64,000 nt of DNA from Stanieria cyanosphaera PCC 7437 (GTDB lineage Bacteria > Cyanobacteriota > Cyanobacteriia > Cyanobacteriales > Xenococcaceae). The notes below the pieces were generated by a model that was not told the origin of the DNA, did no database searches, and worked only from the letters and a program-made list of their open reading frames with translations. Of the stretch, positions 16,998 to 25,820 are shown in pieces. The stretch is taken from contig NC_019765.1 in NCBI RefSeq assembly GCF_000317575.1, positions 245,297-309,296 of the forward strand. Reading direction: 5' to 3'. Each line of letters opens with the position of its first letter. Position 1 is the stretch's first letter. The position numbers were made by a program, and so were the translations under genes.

Positions 16998-17321
16998 TCA
17001 ACTTTGTTCTCGATCGCCGTTAATTTTCGCGCGTATCGTCGGTCTGTCTTCGTCTAATGATGATAATAAATTGGCTATCCCTCTTTGAGTCTGGATGATT
17101 TGCCTTTGATTCTCTTCTAAGAACCTCATCCTTTCTTCGTGTTCGAGCCGATCTGTAGCTCGTTGTTCCATCATGGCTATCCTGGCACGAGAATTAGATT
17201 CTATAATTGCCTCAATTCTGTCAAGGCGAGAGGTTCGCTCCTGGTCGTCGCGATCACTATTGTTTCCGTTACTACTTGTCATTGGTATACTTAACTTAAG
17301 TTTTACTTGGGGAAGCTTCAT
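16998..17321 (-). CDS. Small coiled-coil hypothetical protein
   Basis: A 107-aa hydrophilic protein with a long charged helix (RLDRIEAIIESNSRARIAMM, then RLEHEERMRFLEENQRQIIQ), predicted to form a coiled coil. Similar small helical proteins are common near plasmid and phage genes in cyanobacteria, but no function is known to me. The first 13 residues fall in a region with a hairpin, so the true start may be Met14 at 17282. Neither start has a good ribosome-binding site. Confidence 0.45.
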   Translation of the reverse strand: MKLPQVKLKLSIPMTSSNGNNSDRDDQERTSRLDRIEAIIESNSRARIAMMEQRATDRLEHEERMRFLEENQRQIIQTQRGIANLLSSLDEDRPTIRAKINGDREQS

Positions 17322-17446
17322 GATTGTCAGTCGGGAGGCTTCCTTTTTAATTATTGTATTGTCTCACTTCCCATAAACGATTTAAATCGCACCTATATTT
17401 AATTACATGAGCCAGGGTAGAGGAATTGACTTAAATTCATCCATCC

Positions 17447-18018
17447 GTGAAAAAATTTCTCAACCAAATCGCTCTATTGATTGGCTTACTCTTGGTTACT
17501 TATCCTTATCTAGCCAGGAAAATCTCTTTTTTGCCTCAATTCTCTTTTAATCTCCCTCAAACTCCTACAGATACCACAGTTTGGCAAGTCAAATCAGGTA
17601 GCATTTATGACGGTGACACCCTGCGTTTGATTGGTAACAATCGAGAACTGAAAATTAGACTGTGTGGGATTGATGCCCCAGAAAAAAACCAACCATTAGG
17701 AATTGAAGCTCGTAATTACTTGCGAAGTCTCATCGCTCAAGGCGACGGTACAGTTTATCTAGTTCGTGCAGGGAAGATAAATACGGGCGTACTGTTGGCG
17801 AGTTGTTTATGCCTCTCAAATCCAATCCAGAACGGGAAATACACCTCAACACAGAAATGATTTCTGCTGGAATGGCTTGGCACTACAAACAATATTCGGG
17901 TAACTGTCCCAATCAGTATGAATTCGATCTGGCTCTCGATAATGCCAAACAAGATAAGGTAGGAGTTTATTCAGGTAATCATCAACCACCTTGGGAATTT
18001 AGAAAGGCGTTGAAGTAG
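17447..18018 (+). pseudogene. Secreted thermonuclease-like protein, frameshifted
   Basis: A staphylococcal-nuclease-type protein in two frames. The first (from GTG 17447) has a signal/anchor helix (NQIALLIGLLLVTYPYL), then IYDGDTLRLI and IRLCGIDAPEKNQP, which carry the metal Asp and first catalytic Arg. The frame breaks near 17775. The next frame continues as DKYGRTVGELFM, with the second catalytic Arg, then NTEMISAGMAWHYKQYS to 18018. One missing base between LVRAG and DKYGR would restore the gene. Nuclease activity needs both parts, so it is inactive unless this is a sequencing error. Confidence 0.8.
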
Positions 18019-18549
18019 GGCGATTACACTGATGAAATTGATTTATTAATAACTGGAAATATCTGTAAATAGATAAGTTTTAATTACAATTTCAAAAACA
18101 TTACACCAACTTGCAGAAATGATAAATTATGGTGATGTTTTATCAAGAATGGTCGAATGGCAAACAATAGAAGAAACACAGGCAGTGACGGAAAGAAAGA
18201 GAGTATCTTAGAAAAGATTTTTGTACCTGTCATTATTGCTCTTCTTACGGCGGGAACCGCTCCTTTTTGGTTACAAATGTTGTTAGATTTATTCAAACCT
18301 ACTCCAGAACCTACTTCAAATCCCCCTTATGCAAGTTCATCTAATATTAGGGTTAGTAATAATTCTCAACGAGTAGGCGGAGGACGCTGGGATTGGACAG
18401 TTTATATCGATGAAGATTCGAGTACTATTTCCAAAATTGATTGTGTTGAGTATACATTACATCCTACTTTTTCTAATCGTTTTCAAAGAGTTTGTAACTC
18501 GCCAACTAATAATTTTGCTCTTAGTTCAAATGGCTGGGGTGAATTTAAC

Positions 18550-19969
18550 ATCAGGGCAAACGCATCTAAATTTAGGGACGAGCAAAAATGATAAATTAAG
18601 TCGAGAGTAAAAAAGCAACCTGACAAGCGAGAATGAAGCTCAGACCAAAAATTACGCTCATTGACCATTTCTCGAAGTTGACTGACCCCAGAATCGACCG
18701 CACCAAAGAACACCTACTCATCGATATTGTCACCATTGCCATCTGTGCCATGATTTGTGGTGCGGATAATTGGGTTGCCATGGAGACTTACGGTCAATCC
18801 AAACAAGAATGGTTACAGCAGTTTCTGGAGTTACCCAATGGCATACCTTCCCATGACACGTTTGCACGAGTTTTTGCTCGAATTGACCCGTCAGAATTTC
18901 AACAGTGCTTTCGGGATTGGGTAAGTTCAATCGCACAATTAATGTCAGCAGAAGTGGTCAGCATTGATGGCAAAACTTTGAAACACTCTGGGTCAAAGGG
19001 AATTGGCAAGAAGGCGATTCATCTGGTTAATGCTTGGGCAAGTGAGCAAAGATTAGTTCTCCGACAGTGCAAAGTAGACCAACGTTCTAATGAAATTACC
19101 GCTATCCCTGAATTAATCAAACTGCTGGAATTGACAGGCTGTTTAGTGACGATTGATGCCATGGGGACTCAAACCGAGATTGCCCAACTAATTCAGGATT
19201 CAGGTGCTGATTATTGTCTGGCTCTCAAAGGCAATCACAAGCACCTCCATGAAGAAGTGCAGCAACTATTTGCCTTGGGTCAAGCTCAAGATTGGCAAGG
19301 AATCCCACACAGTTTTCATCGCACTATCGAGAAGGGTCATGGGCGCACTGAAATTCGACGTTATTGGACGATGGCGACGGGAGAATTTTTCCTTGATAAT
19401 GACAAGTGGGCAGGGCTTCAAAGTATCGGGTTAGTGGAGTCGGTGCGTAAGATTGGGCAGGAAACAACCACCTCGAAGCGTTACTATCTCAATAGTTTTG
19501 CTAGTGATGCCCGTTTGTTAGCTCATGCTGTCCGTAGTCATTGGGGAATTGAGAATAGTTTGCATTGGATTTTGGATGTTGCTTTTGCCGAAGATGATTC
19601 TCCGATTCACTCTGACCATGCGCCTGAGAATTTAGCTCGATTACGGCAGATGGCTCTCAATCTTCTTTCTCAAGAGAAAACTGCCAAAATTGGCGTAGCT
19701 AATAAAAGGCTCAAAGCGGCTTGGGACAATGATTATCTTGCCAAAGTTTTAGGCATTTAACCTTTCATCTGTATTTTTTTAACTGACTGTTAGTAGTCCA
19801 ATTTGGGCTGCTGTTTTTGCGGACAAATACGCTCTTTTATGCTTTTGAGCTCTTTTAATTGGCGTTCGCTCAAGGGTTCGCTCAACTTACCAGGTAAGTT
19901 GTTTTTCCGAATTCATTGTAACTGCTGTTTGCTTCTGATTTAGATGCGTTTGCCCTGAGTTTAGATGAT
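18550..19969 (+). mobile_element. ISAs1-family insertion sequence, complete
   Basis: A 20-bp perfect inverted repeat, CAGGGCAAACGCATCTAAAT (18552-18571) and its complement (19938-19957), encloses one full transposase gene. Taking the 8-bp AATTTAAC duplication as the boundary, the inserted segment is 18550-19969, so the right end carries about 12 extra bases beyond the inverted repeat. It interrupts the pYEATS gene. The clean target duplication and intact transposase suggest a fairly recent insertion. Confidence 0.85.
18633..19760 (+). CDS. ISAs1-family transposase
   Basis: A 375-aa DDE transposase of the ISAs1 (H-repeat) family, full length. The N-terminal DUF4277-like region (LTDPRIDRTKEHLLIDIVTI) is followed by the DDE domain. 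Catalytic residues lie in VSIDGKTLKHSG, in LVTIDAMGTQ.EIA, and in the C-terminal RSHWGIENSLHWILDVAFAE. Nothing suggests inactivation. The 3' tail of the element (19761-19969) carries no further gene. Confidence 0.92.
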   Translation: MKLRPKITLIDHFSKLTDPRIDRTKEHLLIDIVTIAICAMICGADNWVAMETYGQSKQEWLQQFLELPNGIPSHDTFARVFARIDPSEFQQCFRDWVSSIAQLMSAEVVSIDGKTLKHSGSKGIGKKAIHLVNAWASEQRLVLRQCKVDQRSNEITAIPELIKLLELTGCLVTIDAMGTQTEIAQLIQDSGADYCLALKGNHKHLHEEVQQLFALGQAQDWQGIPHSFHRTIEKGHGRTEIRRYWTMATGEFFLDNDKWAGLQSIGLVESVRKIGQETTTSKRYYLNSFASDARLLAHAVRSHWGIENSLHWILDVAFAEDDSPIHSDHAPENLARLRQMALNLLSQEKTAKIGVANKRLKAAWDNDYLAKVLGI

Positions 19970-20049
19970 AATTTAACGTAATGTTCGTCAATTTCTTAAG
20001 TTATAAACTCGAACAAGAAAATAAAAAGCTCATTGAAATTGACAGATAG

Positions 20050-20160
20050 CAGAGGAAGTGTAAGTCAAGATCGAGGACGAAAGACCAAGGCAATGCAGCA
20101 TTCGATGAAGCTAGAAACCCTAACTTAGCTGACGCTTGAAGTTAGGGTAGTTCATTGTCA
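20050..20160 (+). mobile_element. Possible IS200/IS605-type right-end relic
   Basis: The sequence after the pYEATS stop ends in GCATTCGATGAAGC, then a perfect 9-bp hairpin CCCTAACTT / AAGTTAGGG (20118-20147), then GTAGTTCATTGTCA. This resembles the right end of cyanobacterial IS605-type elements, where tnpB mRNA ends and the guide (omega) RNA is made. No tnpB or tnpA gene is present. The assignment rests on recall of such ends and is tentative. Confidence 0.35.
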
Positions 20161-20165
20161 TAAAA

Positions 20166-20465
20166 CTAAACGATTGGTTGAATCTTTTCAATCTCCCCTC
20201 CTTCTTTTTGCATGACCCGATATAGCTCGTTCGCCCTTTGCATATTTAACCAGAAATCAGGAGATGTATTAAAATATTTGGCTAATCTCAAAGCAGTACT
20301 GGTTGTAATTCCCCTCTTACCATTAATCAGTTCGTTAATCCTTTGATAGCTTACTCCAATTCCATCAGCGAGTTGTTGCTGGGTCAATCCCATTGGTTCT
20401 AAGAATTCTTCTTTCAACATCTCACCAGGACTGGTAGGGGGTCTATTAGTTGGGATATTAACCAT
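20166..20465 (-). CDS. higA: HigA-family antitoxin
   Basis: A 99-aa XRE-type protein of the HigA/VapA addiction-module family: NIPTNRPPTSPGEMLKEEFL, then MGLTQQQLADGIGVSYQRIN as the helix-turn-helix, and FWLNMQRANEL near the C-terminus. I place the start at ATG 20465, 12 bp after the higB stop; a TTG at 20480 would add five residues. Antitoxins of this type bind the HigB mRNase and repress the operon. Its partner higB is broken here, so the antitoxin is now an orphan. Confidence 0.88.
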   Translation of the reverse strand: MVNIPTNRPPTSPGEMLKEEFLEPMGLTQQQLADGIGVSYQRINELINGKRGITTSTALRLAKYFNTSPDFWLNMQRANELYRVMQKEGGEIEKIQPIV

Positions 20466-20476
20466 AAGCTTACTTC

Positions 20477-20738
20477 TCAATGATAATCTACAATTTCAAC
20501 ATCTTTAATACCATCGTCTGACCAGATAAAACAAATTCTGTACTGGTCGTTAATGCGAATACTGTGTTGTCCTTCTCGGCTGCCTTTTAAAGCCTCTAAT
20601 CGATTCTTAGGTGGAGAACGCAAATCATTTAAGCTAGCTGCACTCATCTAATTGGTCGAGCTTTCGTCTCGCTATTTTCCATAGATTTTGAGGGCAAACT
20701 TTCCGCGCATACTTTGTATCATCTCCATTAAAAATATC
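20477..20738 (-). pseudogene. higB: HigB toxin gene, 5' end lost and frameshifted
   Basis: Reading leftward from the IS1-like end, DIFNGDDTKYARKVCPQNLW and IARRKLDQLDE match the start of RelE/HigB-type toxins. The frame then shifts by one near 20645 and continues as AASLNDLRSPPKNRLEALKG, then SIRINDQYRICFIW and VEIVDYH to a stop at 20477. The first ten or so residues were removed where the IS1-like element joins. Both defects should abolish toxin activity. The gene order higB-higA is canonical. Confidence 0.8.
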
Positions 20739-21210
20739 GGCGTTGCTGAATGAGTAAGGATTTAGGCGATCGCCTACTGTCCATAATAGTATTCCAGGTT
20801 TCCAATGATTTACTACTGTCCAAACCCACACCTTATTCTTTTTGTTCCCGATAAATGTTTGTAACTCATCTATCTCGGTTATCTCAGGAATTTCTTCTCC
20901 ATCTGGAGCATCGGGTAATTTAATTCCCTCTTCTTTAATCCAATTCATGACTGTGGTGTGGTGAATTTCTATGACTCTCTCAATACCTCTTAAACCCATT
21001 CCATTTAGATACATTTTGAGACATAGTTGTCTAACTTCAGGTGGATAGCTCCGCTCTATTGGCGATTCAACAAACTGTCTTCCACAATCTCGGCATTTGT
21101 AGCATTGTTTTCGACGACGAAGACCGTTTTTAGTTACTCTTTGTGAGTTGCATCTGGGACATTTCATCTCTTCATTATGCCAAAAACATCATTACTCATT
21201 CAGCAACGCC
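20739..21210 (-). mobile_element. Miniature IS1-type element with a central deletion
   Basis: The ends are a perfect 19-bp inverted repeat, GGCGTTGCTGAATGAGTAA (20739-20757) and its complement (21192-21210). At 472 bp it is shorter than the roughly 700-800 bp of full IS1-type elements because the 3' part of the transposase is missing. The flanks (higB on one side, rarA on the other) share no target duplication, so the insertion was accompanied by deletion of neighbouring DNA. Confidence 0.8.
20758..21167 (-). pseudogene. IS1-type transposase, 3' part deleted
   Basis: Begins with the zinc-ribbon MKCPRCNSQRVTKNG, then QCYKCRDCGRQFVE, and a helix-turn-helix (GLRGIERVIEIHHTTVMNWI) typical of cyanobacterial IS1 transposases. 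The catalytic core starts at EIDELQTFIGNKKNKVWVWT. It is cut at VGDRLNP, where the terminal repeat begins, and the frame then reads into higB as far as 20634. The last catalytic residues are absent, so it is inactive. Confidence 0.82.
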
Positions 21211-21528
21211 ATACTTCCCTTTATCCGTAGCTATAGAAATTGCTTCTCGAATATCCTTAACTCCAGCTAGAACGGCGTTAATAGCTATAAAATGAGCGCG
21301 GGTGGTTTGAGCGATGATGCGAGCTAGAGTAGTTTTTCCCGTTCCTGGAGGACCAAAGAAAATTAGTGAAGATAACTGGTCGGCGACAATGGCACGACGG
21401 AGTAAGCGTCCCTCACCGACGATATGGTCTTGCCCCACAAATTCATCTAGAGTTCGGGGTCGCATTCGATCTGCTAGAGGTGCTTCAGATTTGACTTTTT
21501 GTTGATAATTTTGCTCGAATAAGTCCAT
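21211..21528 (-). pseudogene. rarA: N-terminal fragment of RarA (MgsA) recombination factor
   Basis: About 105 codons of a RarA/MgsA-type clamp-loader-like AAA+ ATPase: [20 protein letters not shown], then [17 protein letters not shown] (Walker A), then [15 protein letters not shown]. Family members exceed 400 aa and act at stalled replication forks. Here the protein ends at the IS1-like element, before the Walker B motif, so it cannot be functional. The chromosome presumably carries an intact copy. Confidence 0.85.
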
Positions 21529-21586
21529 CTATTTTGGATTTTAGAACATTTAGTTGCAGAGATTTGGTAATTTTGTCTACCTCTAT

Positions 21587-24500
21587 TCAACAAGGTTTTA
21601 ATTCTTGACAGTTTACCAATACCTCTTTGCCGTAAGTATCTTTAATTTTTGCCACTATGCCAGTAGTGGCTTGTACGATCCATGTTCCTTTAGTTTTGAA
21701 CCATTTAACTATCGTTCCAGGTTGAATAAGATGTTCGGGTTCTCTTGTTATGTCCATTCTTTGAGATAAATTATTATCTTTCCCTATAGTGGACACGGGA
21801 CGGACCGCTGAAATGGAGGAACGCCGACCGAGCAAGGGAATGCGTTCCGATGAGGCTTCATCGAACATCGCGTCCTCAGACATATTGGTAGTAGATTCGA
21901 CTTGAGTGAAGGCACTGTCTCTTTGTAACCAACTAGCAAAGATTTCTTCTCTTCCATCATCGGGAAGCTTCAACATATAAACCCTCTCTCGCTGTTCTCT
22001 CGAACCCAGACGACCGATACAGGTTAGCTTGAGTCCTAAAAGACCGAGCAGCTTTTGGACTATTTTAATCGGAGTATCTGATTCAACTATGGTCAAACCT
22101 AAGAAAGTTTTAAGTTCTCTTTGATTAGACAAGGCTAGTTCGGCAATCAACTGAAGATTGGGGTCGCTACCACGGTATTGAACGTGAGGCACGCTGCTTT
22201 TTAAGCAGCTTGTGCAATCACGAGGACACGGGACTTGAGGGAACTTCAAGTCCGTGAGATGTCTGTGTTGTTGAACTCCTGGTTTGAGTAATCCAATTAC
22301 TAATGTTTCTAATAATCTTAGGGAAGTAGAGAGTAAAGAGCGATTAAAATCTGGCAGCCATAAGCGATTTTTGGTATTAATAGCGATCGCTTTCAACTGT
22401 TTTGAGTCTCGTTCGATTAAATAGGACCTGCCGACGGTGAGATAATAATGGAAGAGTAATTGAGAATACCAACCTTCATCATCTTTAGCTACTAATTCGG
22501 GGGTAATAGCTATATCGCTGCCATATCGTCTGACTAAATGACCCTTGCGCTCGCTCCATCTTTCTTGTTTAGTTTTGGCTCGTTTGTCTTTGAATTTCTG
22601 ATATTGGTCATCAGTCGGTATGGGTGCGTTAGCTATTTCGATACATTCATTTTGATATTTTGTTTGGGCTACTTGTTTTAATTGTGTTTCTATTTCAGTA
22701 GTGGGATTGGACTCTTTTTGATTAAGTTCGGGGGGAGAGGTCACTAAATGTCCTTCAGCAATCAAACCCTCTACAATAGAATTACGATAATTTTGCATGG
22801 AGAGGTTGATATAACAGCCTCTTTTTGCCCAGGTGTTGAGGGATTCTGGTTGAAAGTTGGTATTGAGATCGAGGTCGCTCAGGGACGCATCAGCAGCCTG
22901 GAGCAAGCGAATATTGGTACTGGCTTGAGTTTTAGTGCTGGCAATTAGAGCTTTTTTAACGATAGCCCCATTGCCTACCATAGATTTATGGAAACCCCTA
23001 TAGGCAGCCCAAAGATAACGAGGGACCGAAGCACGAATACGAGCTAACGCTTGACGAATAGAATCGGCAGTCTGTACTCCTTGAGCGATCGCCCAGACGG
23101 AATCGAAGTGAGGAATATTTTGGGTTTTTCCTAAGTTCGTGATTATTCCCTCAAGTAATAATTGAAAGGCTATGGGAACTTTTGAATAACAATTATCCGT
23201 TCTTTGGCATTCGATACTGACTCCCGTTTCAATTGAAGGGGAGGCGATCGCGATATCGTATCGGGGTAATATTTCATTGAGGTGGGCAATACAGCCATAA
23301 GCTGGATGGGAAGGCTCTGCTACTGTTTCCGAATCTATACGAAGGATTTTTTTATCTGGGAATTCTAGTTGTAAATAAGATTCTAAATTTTGCGTACCCC
23401 ATTTAGATTTTAATTTTTGTGCCGAACAACTGATAAATGGCTTGCCACCTGCTTTAATATGATTGACTAAATCTCGAACCAAACGCGCGGGATTTTTATC
23501 TTCATAGTTATAGACTGTCCAACGTTGCTGTATGGGTGGTTGCCAATCATTGACGATGACAAATGGTTCGACATGGAAACCTGCTAGAGAACGGATATAG
23601 TCGATAGCAACATCGGATAAATCGGCATCGGCAAGATATACTTTACCCTCACCTGAAAAATTGTTTTGAATTAGGGTTTTAAATTGCGCTAAAATTTCTA
23701 CTCTCTCTGAAGCACAGGTAGCAGAGTTAAGCATATGCCAAATAACTTGTTCGGCTTCATCGATAATTATCACCCCGTCCTGCCAATTATCGGCATTAAA
23801 CCTTGCTCCTGAGTTGGGATGAAGAGAGTCAATACAGAGTCCTATCCCTAGTACTGTTCCGTATTCGACGGTTCTGATTTCCGTCAGATAGGGCAGTCCC
23901 ACTCTCTGACATAAAGCTTCTCCCAGTTGAATGCGGTGGGTAAGTAATAACACCCATTTACCCTCTCTAGTGGCTCGGTCTACTATTTGTTCGAGTAAAT
24001 GGGTTTTGCCCGTGCCTTTGGGGGATTTGAGGCAGATTAGTTTAGCAGTTTCGGGAATTGGGATAGGGTTTAGGTAATTGGGGGACTGGGGGACAAGGGG
24101 ACTAGAAGATTGCTCTAATAAAAGATCTCCCCGTCTGCCTCCTGCCTTAACTAAAGACCCCAAATATCTTCTATTAACCCGAATATTAGCTTGATAAGTT
24201 AGTTGTACTGAAGATTGTACCAGCCAAGTTTCTAAAGATAATGCCTTATCATAGGCTCGATGAAATGCTTCTGCACCATGTTGAACGATTAAATCATCGA
24301 CTCCTTTGGGAGGCTCTTGCCAACGGATTACTTTAACATTGACTCCAGCTTTAGTAAAAAGTTTTCCTGTTTTGGCGATCGCCTTATTAACATTGGCAAT
24401 TGTACTGGCTTTAGTATCTTTGTCAAAGGCAAAATAAATTTTACGTCCTGGTGTAGCAAAGACTTGAAGTTGGGGAATCAGTTGAGCCAGCCCTGTATAC

Positions 24501-25186
24501 CTGCCAAATTCGTCTTTGGGTTGGCGGTAACCATTGAAAATGCCTGGGAGAGCGATCGCTGCATAACCCAAACTGAGTAATGAAGCTGCTTTTTTAGCTC
24601 CTTCAGTAATAATTAAAGGAACTTCTGAATTATTTACGACCCATTCCCAGAAAGATAGTGGTTGATTTTTATCTCTCAGTCTAAGGGCTAAAGGAGAGAG
24701 AAATAGCTTGATTTTGTTAAGTTTTGCTACTTTATACCAGAGAAGTCGAGAAACTCTCAGGGCAATTATTCCTGTTGGGTGTTTAGGAGGAGCTTCATAT
24801 TTAATTATTTTGCCTTTATCTGCCGATAGTCTCGGTTGCAGTGGTTTGAATTGTCCCCAGGGATCGTCATTGTAATTGTTGAGGACATCGACTCCCGATA
24901 CCCACCAACCTCCAGCTTCAATATGGCGATACCGTTTGAGGATGCTATAGCTGATTGCACCAGAATTAGTTCGTTTTAGTTTTTCGGAAATAAACAGACG
25001 ATTTAATGCTGCCTGACCTTCCAGGTGGAAGAAGTTTAACTCGATTAGATCGGAATGAATTCCGCTTCCTTGGCAGAGTTCTTGATATTCGGCAGATGTT
25101 AATTGGTTTGGTGGTTGTTTTTCATTTGATTTATCTAAGGCAGCAAATTGTTTTGACGATTTTTGTGTCATTGATGCAGACTCCAT
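21587..25186 (-). CDS. Plasmid replication protein, CyRepA1-like
   Basis: A 1199-aa protein resembling the CyRepA1 family of cyanobacterial plasmid replication proteins. The N-terminal half contains a DUF3854 toprim-like domain: IITEGAKKAASLL near residue 190 supplies the Glu, and YFAFDKDTK near 254 supplies the Asp pair. The second half is a superfamily-2-like helicase with Walker A SPKGTGKTHLLEQ near 390 and DEAE in IIDEAEQVI near 475. A Cys cluster (CPRDCTSCLKS) lies near residue 990. This fits primase-helicase action at the origin. A start at ATG 25171 has a better ribosome-binding site (GGAG). The gene faces away from the iteron region just upstream. Confidence 0.85.
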   Translation of the reverse strand: MESASMTQKSSKQFAALDKSNEKQPPNQLTSAEYQELCQGSGIHSDLIELNFFHLEGQAALNRLFISEKLKRTNSGAISYSILKRYRHIEAGGWWVSGVDVLNNYNDDPWGQFKPLQPRLSADKGKIIKYEAPPKHPTGIIALRVSRLLWYKVAKLNKIKLFLSPLALRLRDKNQPLSFWEWVVNNSEVPLIITEGAKKAASLLSLGYAAIALPGIFNGYRQPKDEFGRYTGLAQLIPQLQVFATPGRKIYFAFDKDTKASTIANVNKAIAKTGKLFTKAGVNVKVIRWQEPPKGVDDLIVQHGAEAFHRAYDKALSLETWLVQSSVQLTYQANIRVNRRYLGSLVKAGGRRGDLLLEQSSSPLVPQSPNYLNPIPIPETAKLICLKSPKGTGKTHLLEQIVDRATREGKWVLLLTHRIQLGEALCQRVGLPYLTEIRTVEYGTVLGIGLCIDSLHPNSGARFNADNWQDGVIIIDEAEQVIWHMLNSATCASERVEILAQFKTLIQNNFSGEGKVYLADADLSDVAIDYIRSLAGFHVEPFVIVNDWQPPIQQRWTVYNYEDKNPARLVRDLVNHIKAGGKPFISCSAQKLKSKWGTQNLESYLQLEFPDKKILRIDSETVAEPSHPAYGCIAHLNEILPRYDIAIASPSIETGVSIECQRTDNCYSKVPIAFQLLLEGIITNLGKTQNIPHFDSVWAIAQGVQTADSIRQALARIRASVPRYLWAAYRGFHKSMVGNGAIVKKALIASTKTQASTNIRLLQAADASLSDLDLNTNFQPESLNTWAKRGCYINLSMQNYRNSIVEGLIAEGHLVTSPPELNQKESNPTTEIETQLKQVAQTKYQNECIEIANAPIPTDDQYQKFKDKRAKTKQERWSERKGHLVRRYGSDIAITPELVAKDDEGWYSQLLFHYYLTVGRSYLIERDSKQLKAIAINTKNRLWLPDFNRSLLSTSLRLLETLVIGLLKPGVQQHRHLTDLKFPQVPCPRDCTSCLKSSVPHVQYRGSDPNLQLIAELALSNQRELKTFLGLTIVESDTPIKIVQKLLGLLGLKLTCIGRLGSREQRERVYMLKLPDDGREEIFASWLQRDSAFTQVESTTNMSEDAMFDEASSERIPLLGRRSSISAVRPVSTIGKDNNLSQRMDITREPEHLIQPGTIVKWFKTKGTWIVQATTGIVAKIKDTYGKEVLVNCQELKPC

Positions 25187-25321
25187 TATTTATTTAGAAG
25201 CCTTAAAACCAGGACACAGCAAGCATTTAAATTCCCATAGCTTTCTTTACGCCAGTTATTTTGGCGCAACACAAAATGGATCTCGAACGAGATCGCCAAT
25301 ACAATTCCGAACAAGAAAAGA

Positions 25322-25416
25322 TACAATACTAAGTGTCAGTTAAATATTGTTTCTTTAATTATTCAAAGAAAGGAAAGGGAGCTTAGATGCCTACTTATGG
25401 GTCTAGGCTCTTTTTT
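25322..25416 (+). ncRNA. Possible antisense RNA to the replication-gene leader
   Basis: On the plus strand a TACAAT (25322-25327) could serve as a -10. About 50 nt later GAGCTTAGA (25379-25387) and TCTAGGCTC (25402-25410) form a stem followed by six T (25411-25416). No plus-strand gene precedes this terminator. A transcript here would be complementary to the 5' leader of the leftward replication gene, like the counter-transcribed RNAs that set copy number in many plasmids. The -35 is poor. Confidence 0.35.
25379..25416 (+). terminator. Intrinsic terminator in the replication-gene leader
   Basis: Nine-base-pair stem GAGCTTAGA / TCTAGGCTC with one G-U pair, loop of 14 nt, then TTTTTT. It is on the plus strand, opposite to the replication gene. 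Confidence 0.7.
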
Positions 25417-25513
25417 CATTTATTGAAACAAACCGAACGGAATTATTTTTAGGTCATAGTTGTTTGTCAGATAAATATTGCAACTATTATTTTGCCAGAT
25501 CGTAAAAATGCAA

Positions 25514-25778
25514 GTGTTTAGGAGTGTTTAGGAGATTCTCCTAAACACTAATTTTGGTGTCTAGTGGCTGGAATGCTTGCTAAGTAAGACTTTTTAAAAT
25601 AAAACGATTCCGAATAACCCCAAAACGATTCCGAATAACCCCAAAACGATTCCGAATAACCCCAAAACGATTCCGAATAACCCCGAAGTGTTTAGGAGCT
25701 AGAAATACTGCCAGATATAATGTTTGGGCTTTGTTAAATTTTATGACTGTTTAGGAGCTAAAAAACGTTCCTAAACAC
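25514..25778. repeat. GTGTTTAGGAG motif in direct and inverted copies
   Basis: Copies lie at 25514-25524, 25524-25534 and 25688-25698, with TGTTTAGGAG at 25748-25757. Inverted copies lie at 25538-25548 and, with one change, 25768-25778. The pair 25524-25548 is a perfect palindrome with a 3-nt centre. They surround the 21-bp tandem repeats and are likely binding sites for a replication or regulatory protein. Confidence 0.85.
25601..25684. repeat. Four 21-bp tandem repeats (iteron-like)
   Basis: The unit, beginning AAAACGATTCCGAATAACCC and ending with one more C, occurs four times without any mismatch. The 21-bp period equals two helical turns, which places protein sites on one face of the DNA, as in iterons. 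Confidence 0.9.
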
Positions 25779-25792
25779 TAAAAAAATCTTTT

Positions 25793-25820
25793 CACAACAA
25801 AAAAACCCTTGATTGAAGGG
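25793..25820 (-). terminator. Terminator of the XRE-type gene
   Basis: Read on the minus strand, CCCTT-CAATC-AAGGG is followed by a T run (the A-rich stretch 25793-25805 on the plus strand). It lies about 45 bp after the stop of the XRE-type gene. Confidence 0.8.

Larger units (their letters stand above)
18157..20049 (+). pseudogene. pYEATS-type membrane protein gene split by an ISAs1 element
   Basis: The 5' part (18157-18549) encodes an N-terminal transmembrane helix (VPVIIALLTAGTAPFWL), a proline-rich linker, and a domain with DWTVYIDEDSSTISKIDCVE, YTLHPTFSNRF and NGWGEFNI. This is the pattern of prokaryotic YEATS (pYEATS) domains. Coding resumes after the IS at 19970 as FNVMFVNFLSYKLEQENK and ends at TAG 20047. 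The 8-bp AATTTAAC occurs on both sides (18542-18549 and 19970-19977). The intact protein would be about 165 aa. pYEATS domains are associated with signalling and defence proteins; the role here is unknown. Confidence 0.7.

Noticed and set aside
17290..17356. Hairpin GGAAGC...GGCTTCC followed by T as a terminator
   Set aside because: The stem is only about five to six uninterrupted pairs, and no plus-strand gene ends here.
25601..25684. CRISPR array
   Set aside because: The four 21-bp repeats are contiguous with no spacers, and no cas genes are present.
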